A DNA stretch of 64,000 bases from Enhydrobacter sp. (lineage in GTDB: Bacteria; Pseudomonadota; Alphaproteobacteria; Reyranellales; Reyranellaceae): positions 1-64,000 of the forward strand of contig JAHCJV010000001.1 in NCBI GenBank assembly GCA_026126105.1. Direction: 5' to 3'. The notes below the pieces were generated by a model. It was not told the origin of the DNA. It ran no database searches and was given only the letters and a program-made list of their open reading frames with translations. Below are positions 17,923-26,800 of this stretch, piece after piece. The stretch's first letter is position 1; every line of letters begins with the position of its first letter. A program made the translations under genes and the position numbers.

Positions 17923-20637
17923 ATGCAAAGAAAACTGTTCTCCTACATCTGGCAACACAGCAGACCCGAGCAGATCGTCATTCTGATTCTCGTCGTCTTT
18001 GCGCAGGTGTTCTACTTCCTGTCGCTCACGGTTCCGAAGTCGATCGTCAACAACGGCATCTCGGGCAACGCCTTCAAGGATTCGGCCCTCATCCAGTGGG
18101 CGTCGATCGATTTTACGCTTCCAAGCTTCCTGGGTGGCTTTCGCATCCACTTGTTCGACGGCTTCACGGTCGATCAGCTGACCTATCTCGTCGCCATGAG
18201 CTTTGTCTTCCTGGCCGCGGTCGTCGTGAACGGACAGTTCAAGAAGAGCATCAATACCCAGAAGGGCCGCATGGGCGAGCGCATGCTGCGCCGGCTGCGA
18301 TACGAGCTCTACGACCGCATCCTGCGCTTCCCGCCCGCCCACTTTCGCAAGGTCAAGCAGGCCGAACTCGCGACAATGATCAAGGACGAGGTCGAGCCGC
18401 TGGGCGGCTTCATCGGCGATGCCTTCGTGCAGCCGATGTTCCTCGGCGGCCAGGCGCTCACGGCCATCATCTTCATCATGATGCAGAACTGGCTGCTGTC
18501 GATCATCGTGATCGTCCTTCTGGCGGTGCAGATGTCGATCATCCCGCGGCTCCGCCGCCCGGTGCTGGCGCTCGGCCGCCAGCGGCAGCTGTCGGCCCGT
18601 CTGCTGGCCGGGCGCATCGCCGAAACCGCCGACGGCGTGAACGAGATCCATATCCACGGTGCCGCGAACTACGAACGGGCCGATATCTCGGAGCGGCTTG
18701 GCCACATCTTCCGGATCCGCTTCGAGCTCTACAACAAGAAGTTCATCGCCAAGTTCTGGAACAACCTGCTGTCCCAGGCGACGCCATTCGCGATCTACCT
18801 GGTGGGCGGCTACTTCGCGATCACCGGGCAGATGGACGTCGGGTCGGTCGTGGGTGTGCTGCTCGCCTACAAGGACCTGCCTTCGCCGATCAAGGAGCTG
18901 ATCGACTGGGATCAGCAGCGGCAGGACGTGCAGATCAAATACGAGCAGGTGATCGACCAGTTCCAGCCCGAGGGCATGATGCCGCCCGAGCTGCAAGTCA
19001 TCCCGGAAGGGCCGCCGCCGCCGCTCGGGCACGAACTGGCGCTCGCCGGCGTGACCGTCTCCGAGGACGGGCGGGTGAAGCTGCTCGACAGCATCTCGCT
19101 GACGCTGGCGACAGACGCGCGCGTGGCGGTGATCGGCGGCTCGGGCTCGGGCAAGGACGTGCTCGGCCAGGTGCTGTCGCGGCTCGTCCTGCCGACCGCC
19201 GGCTCGATCAAGCTCGATGGCAAGGATTACCTGCAGGTGCCCGAGTACGTCATGGGCGCGAGGACGGCCTATATCGGCCAGGAAACCTACCTCTTCCCCC
19301 TGTCGGTACGCGACAATCTGCTGTTCGGCCTGAAGCATCGTCCGATCGCGCCCGCGACCTACGACACGGCAACGCAGGCAATCCGCGAAGCGTTCTGGCG
19401 CGAGGCGGAGCGGGCGGGAAATCCGCCACTCGATCCCGCCGCCGACTGGATCGATTATGAACTCGCCGGCGCCACCGGTCCCGCCGACCTCCTTCCCTGC
19501 ATGGTCCGGGCGCTGAAGCATGTCGAGCTGGATGAGGACATCTACTCGCTGGGCCTGCGCGGGGCGATCGATGCGGCCACGCGCCCGGACCTCGCCGAAA
19601 AGATCCTGAAGGTGCGGCACGAGCTGCACGGACGGCTGCAAGACGAGGACTATGCCGGCCTCGTCGAGCCGTTCAATATCGACAAATACAACAAGAACCT
19701 GTCGGTTGCCGAGAATCTGCTCTTCGGTACCCCGGTCGGCAAGGATTTCGACGGCGACAACCTCGCCGCCGACCCGTACATGCAGACAGTCCTGAAGGAG
19801 GCCGGCATCGACCGGGACCTGCTTCATATGGGCCTCACCATAGCCGAGACAATGGTCGAGCTGTTCTCCGGCCTGTCCCCGGACAATCCGCTGTTCGAGC
19901 AATACAGCTTCATCTCGGCCGACGAGCTGCCCAACGTGCGCCTGCTGCTGCAACGGCTGGGTGGCAAAGGCGCCGACGCGGTCCCCGAAGCCGACCGCGC
20001 CCGGCTGATGACCCTGCCGCTGCGCTATATCGAGGCGCGCCATCGCCTCGGCCTGATCGACGCCGACATGGAAGACCGCCTGCTGGCCGCGCGGCGCGCC
20101 TTTGCGGCGAACCTTCCTGCCCCCCTGCGCGGCGCTGTCGAGTTCTACGATTTCGAGCGCTACAACAGTGCCGCCACGCTGCAGGACAACATCCTGTTCG
20201 GCCGCCTGATCTATGGCCAGGCCCAGGCCGAAGCCCGAATCGGAACGCTGATCGCCGAGGTGCTGGACGAGCTCGGCCTGCGCAATTCGGTGATCGAGGT
20301 CGGACTGGACTATAATGTAGGGGTCGCCGGCAAGCGCCTGCCGGCGACGCAGCGACAGAAGCTCGGGATCGCGCGAGCGCTCATCAAGCAGCCGCAGTTC
20401 CTGGTGGTCAACGAGGCCGTCGCGGTCTTCGACGGCCGCACCCAGGACCGCATCCGCGACCACATTCTCGCGTCGTCCGAGGGTCGCGGCGTCGTCTGGA
20501 TCGCCAGCCGGCCGAACCAGGCGGAACCTTTCGACCAGATCGTCGTCATGCAGGGCGGCCGGATCGCCATGCAGGGCGCCAAGGCCGATCTCGAAGCCCG
20601 CGGCGGGCTCTATGCCGAGCTCATGGCCTCAGCATAA
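17923..20637 (+). CDS. Exporter-type ABC protein with degenerate ATPase motifs and a large insertion
   Basis: 904 residues. The first 350 form an ABC type-1 membrane domain (helices near 10-30, 75-95, 155-200, 285-315). The nucleotide domain starts at about 380. Its Walker A is GGSGSGKD (405-412) with Asp at the Ser/Thr position. The signature reads LPATQRQKLGIARAL instead of LSGGQ, the Walker B LVVNEAVAVFD has Asn for Asp but keeps Glu, and the H-loop His is absent (WIASRPNQ). About 290 extra residues lie between the Q-loop (YIGQETYLF) and the signature, with three NLLFG-like segments (about 465, 598, 757). ATP hydrolysis is doubtful. ATG 17923 chosen; a TTG lies at 17914. Confidence 0.8.
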   Translation: MQRKLFSYIWQHSRPEQIVILILVVFAQVFYFLSLTVPKSIVNNGISGNAFKDSALIQWASIDFTLPSFLGGFRIHLFDGFTVDQLTYLVAMSFVFLAAVVVNGQFKKSINTQKGRMGERMLRRLRYELYDRILRFPPAHFRKVKQAELATMIKDEVEPLGGFIGDAFVQPMFLGGQALTAIIFIMMQNWLLSIIVIVLLAVQMSIIPRLRRPVLALGRQRQLSARLLAGRIAETADGVNEIHIHGAANYERADISERLGHIFRIRFELYNKKFIAKFWNNLLSQATPFAIYLVGGYFAITGQMDVGSVVGVLLAYKDLPSPIKELIDWDQQRQDVQIKYEQVIDQFQPEGMMPPELQVIPEGPPPPLGHELALAGVTVSEDGRVKLLDSISLTLATDARVAVIGGSGSGKDVLGQVLSRLVLPTAGSIKLDGKDYLQVPEYVMGARTAYIGQETYLFPLSVRDNLLFGLKHRPIAPATYDTATQAIREAFWREAERAGNPPLDPAADWIDYELAGATGPADLLPCMVRALKHVELDEDIYSLGLRGAIDAATRPDLAEKILKVRHELHGRLQDEDYAGLVEPFNIDKYNKNLSVAENLLFGTPVGKDFDGDNLAADPYMQTVLKEAGIDRDLLHMGLTIAETMVELFSGLSPDNPLFEQYSFISADELPNVRLLLQRLGGKGADAVPEADRARLMTLPLRYIEARHRLGLIDADMEDRLLAARRAFAANLPAPLRGAVEFYDFERYNSAATLQDNILFGRLIYGQAQAEARIGTLIAEVLDELGLRNSVIEVGLDYNVGVAGKRLPATQRQKLGIARALIKQPQFLVVNEAVAVFDGRTQDRIRDHILASSEGRGVVWIASRPNQAEPFDQIVVMQGGRIAMQGAKADLEARGGLYAELMASA

Positions 20638-20656
20638 GGTATCCAGGGAGGGTGCG

Positions 20657-21115
20657 ATGAACCTCAACGAGGAAGTCGAGATTCTCAAGGGCGTGCCGAT
20701 CTTCGCCAAGATCGAGCCGGCCAAGCTCAAGCTGATCGCCTTCACCGGCGAGCGGATGACGTTCAATGCCGGCCAGGAACTGTTCCACCAGGGCGACCAG
20801 GGCGATGCGATGTACGTCATCCTGGCCGGCGTGGCCGACGTGCTGATCGACAACGACAAGGGCGGCCAGATCGCCGTCGCGGAGATGAAGAAGAACAACT
20901 TCGTCGGCGACATGGCGATCCTGTGCGACGTGCCCCGGACCGCGACGATCAAGGCGCGCGAATCGCTGACGACGCTCAGGATCTCCAAGGACATGTTCTA
21001 TCGCCTGGTCGCCGAGGTGCCGCAAATGGCGATCGAGGTCATGCGCGAGCTGGCCCATCGCCTGGAGGACACCAACAAGAAGCTGCGCGAGGCGACGGCC
21101 AACAAGGCCGCCTGA
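20657..21115 (+). CDS. Cyclic nucleotide-binding domain protein
   Basis: 152 residues from the ATG at 20657, with the ribosome site CAGGGAGG 6 bases upstream. One CNB domain: FAKIEPAKLKLIAFTGERMTF, FHQGDQGDAMYVILAGVADVLI, then NNFVGDMAILCDVPRTATIKA. The last piece matches the phosphate-binding cassette (FGE-x-ALL-x-x-x-RTAT), with GDMAIL in place of GEMALL. No DNA-binding domain follows; the protein ends in a short charged helix (RELAHRLEDTNKKLREAT). It is therefore not a CRP-type transcription factor. Probably a stand-alone sensor or partner of the ABC protein encoded 19 bases upstream. Confidence 0.85.
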   Translation: MNLNEEVEILKGVPIFAKIEPAKLKLIAFTGERMTFNAGQELFHQGDQGDAMYVILAGVADVLIDNDKGGQIAVAEMKKNNFVGDMAILCDVPRTATIKARESLTTLRISKDMFYRLVAEVPQMAIEVMRELAHRLEDTNKKLREATANKAA

Positions 21116-21128
21116 TCGCCGCAACGCC

Positions 21129-21617
21129 ATGAGCCGACTCGACAGCTTCATCGCGCGCATGCAGGCGCAGCGCGATTGCCTGAATTTCCTCAAGCCCGCA
21201 GTAGACGCCCGGCCCGGCCCGATTCTGGAGGTCGGCCTCGGCAACGGCCGAACCTACGATCACTTGCGCGATCTTTTTCCCGGTCGCGACATCTATGTTT
21301 TCGAGCGTCAGGTGGCGGCCCATCCCGACTGCATCCCGCCCGCAGACCGCCTCTTCCTGGGTGAGGCGCGCAATTCGCTCCGATTGGCCGCCCGACAGCT
21401 CGGCCCGACGGCAGCACTGATCCACACCGATCTCGGCACCGGCGATCACGCTGCCAACGTGGCGATGGGGCATTGGCTCGGGCCCGCGCTCGATGCGTTG
21501 GCCGCCCCCGGCGGCTGGATTCTCGCCAATCAGGCGCTCGAGGTCGCCCGCTGGCAGCGCCAGCCCGAGCCTCCCGGCGTGCCGCGGGACCGCTACTTCC
21601 TCTACAAGATCGGCTAG
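21129..21617 (+). CDS. Small class I SAM-dependent methyltransferase-like protein
   Basis: 162 residues starting 13 bases after the cNMP-binding gene. The SAM-binding glycine loop is ILEVGLGNGRTYDHLR (about 33-48), followed by DIYVFERQ with the acidic ribose-binding position. ALIHTDLGTGDHAAN and PGGWILANQAL follow, in motif order expected for a Rossmann methyltransferase. The substrate is unknown. Its stop overlaps the stop of the convergent YeaQ-like gene by 3 bases. It forms a three-gene unit with the degenerate ABC protein and the CNB protein. Confidence 0.78.
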   Translation: MSRLDSFIARMQAQRDCLNFLKPAVDARPGPILEVGLGNGRTYDHLRDLFPGRDIYVFERQVAAHPDCIPPADRLFLGEARNSLRLAARQLGPTAALIHTDLGTGDHAANVAMGHWLGPALDALAAPGGWILANQALEVARWQRQPEPPGVPRDRYFLYKIG

Positions 21618-21859
21618 CGGCCGCTGATCAGCCGCAGCAGCACCAGCAGCACGATCGCGCCGAACACCGAGCCGATGAAGCCGGCAGTCTCGCCGACCTG
21701 GTAGAGGCCGAGAGCCTGCCCTCCATAGGTCGCAATCACCGCGCCCGCTATGCCGATCACGATGGTGACCAGGATGCCGCGCGGCGTCGGGCCGGGCGTC
21801 AGGAAGCGCGCGAGCAGGCCGACGACCAGCCCGATCACCAGGATGCCGATGACAGTCAT
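21614..21859 (-). CDS. GlsB/YeaQ/YmgE family membrane protein
   Basis: 81 residues, nearly all hydrophobic, with three membrane segments. The pattern MTVIGILVIGLVVGLLARFLTPG..RGILVTIVIGIAGAVIATYGG is diagnostic of the transglycosylase-associated (YeaQ/YmgE) family, linked to stress responses. The molecular role is not known. Convergent with the methyltransferase gene and sharing stop-codon bases. Confidence 0.88.
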   Translation of the reverse strand: MTVIGILVIGLVVGLLARFLTPGPTPRGILVTIVIGIAGAVIATYGGQALGLYQVGETAGFIGSVFGAIVLLVLLRLISGR

Positions 21860-21871
21860 ACCGTAGTCCCC

Positions 21872-22693
21872 CTAAACCTCGAACGTCGCCAGCACCGGCA
21901 CATGGTCGGAGGGAACCTCCCAGTCGCGCAAGTCGGCATCGATGTGGTAGCTGCGGATCGCCCCCGAGAGCGCCGGGCTCGCCAAAATATGGTCGAGCCG
22001 ACGGCCGCGATTGGAGGCTCGCCAGTCGTTGTTGCGATAGCTCCACCAGGAATAGAGCTTCTCGCTCTCGGGCACGAAGCGGCGCGGCACGTCGATCCAG
22101 TCCATCGCCGCCATCATCCTGCCGAACAGCTCGACTTCGATGGGCGTGTGCGAGACGATCTTGAGCAGCTGCCTGTGGCTCCACACGTCATGTTCGAGCG
22201 GGGCCACGTTGAGGTCTCCCACGGCGATCCGGCGCAAGCCCTTCTTCTGGCGGGGAGCCGGCTTGCGAGTGTCGTACCAGCCGGCCATCTCGCGATAGAA
22301 GTCGAGCTTGTGGGCAAACTTCTCGTTGATCGCGGGATCGGGGATATCGCCGCCAGCCGGGATGTAGAGATTGTCGAGCAGGATCGGATCGGTGCCGACA
22401 TCGAGCGCGACCTCGATGTGCCGGCAGTCTTCCCTGCCGCAGCGATGGTGCACGTTCATGGCCGTGAACGGCACCTTCGAAAGGATGGCGACGCCATTAT
22501 AGGATTTCATGCCCTGGATCAGCCGATGCGTGTACCCGAGCGCTTCGAAAGCCTGATGCGGGAAGAGCTCGTCGGGACATTTGGTTTCCTGCAGGCAGAG
22601 AACGTCCGGCTCCCGCAACTTCACAAAGCGCTCGACGTTTGCGATCCGCAGGCGAACCGAATTGATGTTCCAAGTGGCAACGGTCAGACTCAT
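21872..22693 (-). CDS. xth: Exodeoxyribonuclease III
   Basis: DNA repair AP endonuclease and 3'-5' exonuclease, 273 residues. Motifs in order: WNINSVRLR (metal Asn), DVLCLQETKCPDELFP (catalytic Glu), YNGVAILSK, VGDLNVAPLEHDVW (Asp-x-Asn) and the C-terminal SDHVPVLATFEV (Asp-His pair). RRLDHILAS is also conserved. Length and motifs are complete, so it should be active. It is separated from the divergent metalloprotease gene by 36 bases, which must hold both starts. Confidence 0.94.
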   Translation of the reverse strand: MSLTVATWNINSVRLRIANVERFVKLREPDVLCLQETKCPDELFPHQAFEALGYTHRLIQGMKSYNGVAILSKVPFTAMNVHHRCGREDCRHIEVALDVGTDPILLDNLYIPAGGDIPDPAINEKFAHKLDFYREMAGWYDTRKPAPRQKKGLRRIAVGDLNVAPLEHDVWSHRQLLKIVSHTPIEVELFGRMMAAMDWIDVPRRFVPESEKLYSWWSYRNNDWRASNRGRRLDHILASPALSGAIRSYHIDADLRDWEVPSDHVPVLATFEV

Positions 22694-22729
22694 CGCCGCC
22701 GAATATAGTCAGCCAACGGAGACGCTGCC

Positions 22730-23650
22730 ATGCAGATGGATGGCGATGAGAGCAGTAACATCGAGGATCGCCGCGGCTCGGGAGGCGGATTCGGCGGCGG
22801 GGGATTCGGTGGCGGGCTCGGCGGCATCCCGATCGGCGGCGGGATGTTCAAGGGGGGGTTCGGGCTGATCGCCGTCGTCGTCATCGGCATGATCCTGGGC
22901 GTCAATCCCCTGACCCTCCTGGGCGGACTGGACGACGGAGGCGGCCAGGTTGCGCCGCAAAGCCAGTCGCGTCCGGCCTCGCGCCCGTCGGCAAGCTCCG
23001 ACCCCGAGACGCAGTTCGTTTCGCGCGTGCTCAAGAGCACCGAGGACATCTGGGGCGAGCTGTTCCAGCAGATGGGACGGCAATATCGTCAGCCGCGGCT
23101 TGTGCTCTTCCGCGACGCGACCCAGACCGCCTGCGGCGTCGGCCAGTCGGCGATGGGGCCGTTCTACTGCCCGCCGGATCAGCGGGTCTATATCGACCTC
23201 TCCTTCTTCGACGAGCTGGCGACGCGTTTCAGGGCGCCCGGCCAGTTCCCGCAGGCCTACGTGATCGCCCATGAGATAGGCCACCACGTGCAGAACCTGC
23301 TGGGCATCTCCGGCAAGGTCCAGCAGATGCAGCAAAGCATGAGCAAACGGGACGCGAATGCCATGTCCGTGCGGGTCGAGCTGCAGGCCGACTGCTTCGC
23401 CGGCGTGTGGGCCTACCACGCCAACAAGGAGCGCGGCGGCACCGCGACGATCACCGACAAGGACGTCGATCAGGCCCTGGCTGCCGCCACGGCGATCGGC
23501 GACGACCGGCTGCAGCGTCAGTCGCAGGGCAGGGTCGTGCCCGACTCCTTCACCCACGGCTCCAGCGCCCAGCGCGCGCGCTGGTTCAGGATCGGTCTCG
23601 ACTCGGGCGACGTGAGACGTTGCGATACGTTCAGGGCACAGCAGCTGTAG
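22730..23650 (+). CDS. ypfJ: Neutral zinc metallopeptidase, YpfJ family
   Basis: 306 residues. A glycine-rich N-terminus (GGGFGGGGFGGGLGG) precedes one membrane helix (GLIAVVVIGMILGVNPLTLL). After a linker comes the peptidase domain with FYCPPDQRVYIDLSFFDEL and the zinc motif HEIGHH at about residues 181-186. ELQADCFAGVWAY supplies the distant Glu ligand region. This is the KPN_02809/YpfJ family layout, anchored in the membrane with the catalytic part probably outside the cytoplasm. The physiological substrate is unknown. Confidence 0.9.
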   Translation: MQMDGDESSNIEDRRGSGGGFGGGGFGGGLGGIPIGGGMFKGGFGLIAVVVIGMILGVNPLTLLGGLDDGGGQVAPQSQSRPASRPSASSDPETQFVSRVLKSTEDIWGELFQQMGRQYRQPRLVLFRDATQTACGVGQSAMGPFYCPPDQRVYIDLSFFDELATRFRAPGQFPQAYVIAHEIGHHVQNLLGISGKVQQMQQSMSKRDANAMSVRVELQADCFAGVWAYHANKERGGTATITDKDVDQALAAATAIGDDRLQRQSQGRVVPDSFTHGSSAQRARWFRIGLDSGDVRRCDTFRAQQL

Positions 23651-23855
23651 GTCTCGAGCATATCGAGAGCTCGGGTCGTTGCAGGCGTCATGGCGCTGGT
23701 CTTGCGTCAGCCGCTGTTGGGATTGCACACGAAGTGCAGATCGGTTTAGGCTCTGGCGTGGGATGGGCTGAGCCGATAGCGGATGCTGGGCGCCACCGTG
23801 CGCCACGGCCTTTCCCTTCGCGATTGCAATCATTGATGGCGGTCGGAGACGAGAC

Positions 23856-26800
23856 GTGGCGAATATCTATGGGACCAGCGGCGCCGATACCCTCGACGGC
23901 GGGAACGACAATGACTCAATCTACGGCTACGCCAGCGCCGAAGGACCTGGATCAGACACGGGCAACGACACGCTCAATGGCGGCGGTGGCGGTGACGTTA
24001 TTGTCGGCGACGGTGGCGACGACACGCTGAACGGGGGTGCAGGTGGCGACTATCTTTTTGGCGGAGAGGGCAACGATACGCTCGACGTCGGTGCCGACGG
24101 GGGCTGGGCGTATGGCGAAGCAGGCAACGACACCCTGATCTCGTCGAGCTTTGCCGGGATCCTCCACGGCGGGGACGGCGACGACACCATCAGCGGCACG
24201 GCCTTCGGGGTCCAAATGTATGGCGACGCCGGCAACGACCTGATCACGGGTGGCGCGTACGACGACGATATTGAAGGCGGCGACGGCAACGATGTGATTA
24301 ATACCGGTGACTCGGATGGCAGCAGCTTTTTGGGATACGACGTTGCAGACGGCGGCAACGGCGACGACATCATTATCGGCGGCGCCGGGTCGCAGCAGTT
24401 CTACGGCGGAGCGGGCAACAATACCTTGAGCGGAGGTGCGGATAACGACTACCTCCATTCTGGGGGAGATTACGTTTCCGCTGAAGAATTCGGTCACGCA
24501 GTCGATGCGATCGATGGTGGCACTGGCACGGACTTGGCGTACATAAACCGCTGGCGCCTTATGACGGCGTTCACACTCGACCTGTCGGCGGGGCCGGACG
24601 TGCAGGCGACGGCCAGCGACGGGACGACAGTTATCGGTGTGGAGAATTTCCATATCACCGGTGGCTACGCAGCCGACTGGATCACCGTCGGCGCGGGCGC
24701 GGATACGTTGTACGGGGAATATGGTGACGACACGCTGAGCGGCGGGGCGGGCAACGACGTCCTCGTCGGCGGAAACGAAAACGACACACTTGAAGGCGGA
24801 GACGGCGACGACGCACTCTACGGCGGTAACGGAATCGACATGGCGAGCTATGCCGGTGCCGGCGCTGGGGTCACGGTAAGCCTGGCGATCACGACAACAC
24901 AGAATACCATAGGCGCGGGCAGAGATTTTCTGCAAACCATCGAGAATCTCACGGGCTCCGCCTTCGACGACGTCCTGACAGGCAGCACCGCCAACAACGT
25001 CCTGCTGGGTGGTGACGGCGACGATACGCTCAACGGAGGCGCGGGCAACGACGCGCTGGACGGCGGGGCCGGCGTCGACACCGCGAGCTACGCCGGGGCG
25101 AGCGCAGGCGTCACCGTGAGCCTCGCGCTGTCCGGGGCGCAGAACACCGGCGTCGCCGGCACCGATGCGCTGAGCCACATCGAGAATCTGACCGGCTCGA
25201 GCTTCGCCGACACGCTGACCGGCAATAGCGGCGACAATGTCCTCATGGGCGGCGCGGGTGGCGACGCCCTGAACGGCGGGGAAGGCAGCGACACTGCCTC
25301 CTATGCCACGAGCACCGCCGGCGTGACTGTGAACCTCGCAACGGGTACGGCCTTCGGCGGCCACGCGGCGGGCGATACGCTGTCGAGCATCGAGAATCTG
25401 ACCGGCTCGGCCTCGGCCGACGTGCTGACGGGCAACAGCGGCGACAACGTCCTGAACGGCGGCGCGGGCGATGACACGCTCGACGGCGGCGACGGCATCG
25501 ACACGGCAAGCTACGCCGGGGCGACGGCGGGCTTGACGGTCAACCTCGGCACGGCTGGCCCGCAGAATACCGGGGGCGCCGGCACTGATACGCTGTCCAA
25601 TTTCGAGAACCTGACCGGCTCGGCCTCGGCCGACGTGCTGACGGGCAACAGCGGCGACAACGTCCTGAACGGCGGCGCGGGCGACGACACGCTCGTAGGC
25701 GGCGGCGGCAACGACACGCTGATCGGCGGCGACGGAAACGACACCGCTGTGATCCACGCCACCTGGATCGAGACGATCATTTCGGAGGATCCGGCCGGGA
25801 CCTTCCATCTCGTCGTCGGAGCCGACACCATCACGGCGACCGGTGTCGAGCAGTTCCAGTTGAACGACGGCACGTTCTCCGCCGCCGGCATCCTGGGTGA
25901 CGCACCGATCGGCGTCGACGACAGCGACACCAGCCTAGTCGAGGCGGGTGCCGTCTCGGCTGGCAACGCCGGCACCTCGGGCAACCTGCTGGCCAACGAC
26001 AACGATGCCGACGCGGCGCTGGGCGACACCCTCACGGTGACCGGCATTCGCACGGGCACAGAGTTCGCGGTCGGCGGCTCTTTAATGGGCGTCGACGTGG
26101 GCACAATGGTCTACGGCCTCTACGGCATGCTGACGCTCAACCCGGACGGCAGCTGGAGCTACGCGCTCAATAACTATGATGACCGCACTCAGGCGCTCGG
26201 CGAGGGCGAGACGGGAGTGGAGACGTTCACCTACCAGGTGACCGACGCCAAGGGGCTGGTCGACACCGCCCAGCTCGATCTGACCATAACGGGCGCCAAC
26301 GATGCCCCGGTTGTCTCGGGCGATTCAGGATACGTCTCGCGCGGTGGGGCGGCCAGCCTCGCCTCGATCCTGCTGAGCAACGACAGCGACGTCGACGGCG
26401 ATGCACTGCTCGTGGGCAATGTCAGCGGCGCGACGGGCGGATCCGTCTCGCTCGACGGCAACGGCGACGTGCTGTTCACCGCCACCAGCGATCCGCTGGT
26501 GACGAGCGGCGGCTTCGACTACCTCGTCTCCGACGGCAGCATTTTTGGTGCCAGCGCCCACGTCACACTGGAATTCGTCACCACGAATGGCAAAAAGAAC
26601 GTCGTCACCGCGCCGACGCTGGCCGGGCAGGTTTCCTGGATTGATGGGCTGGGCGGAAACGACGTCCTTACGGGCGGAGCGGGACAAGATTGGCTCCTGG
26701 GCGACCTGGGCAACGACAAGCTGTACGGCGGAAGCCACAACGATGTGCTGTACGGCGGTACCGGCGACGACCGACTGGACGGCGGGTTGTGGGGCGACTC

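Noticed and set aside
17758..20463. Long upstream extension of the minus-strand glycosyltransferase frame
   Set aside because: It runs antisense through the ABC protein gene; the glycosyltransferase has a good ribosome site and family N-terminus at 17757.
24900..25750. Regularly spaced repeats that could suggest a CRISPR array
   Set aside because: They are in-frame glycine/aspartate repeats of the RTX protein, with no uniform spacer or cas genes.
23952..25808. 618-codon minus-strand frame opposite the RTX gene
   Set aside because: It mirrors the repeats of the RTX gene and has no independent features.
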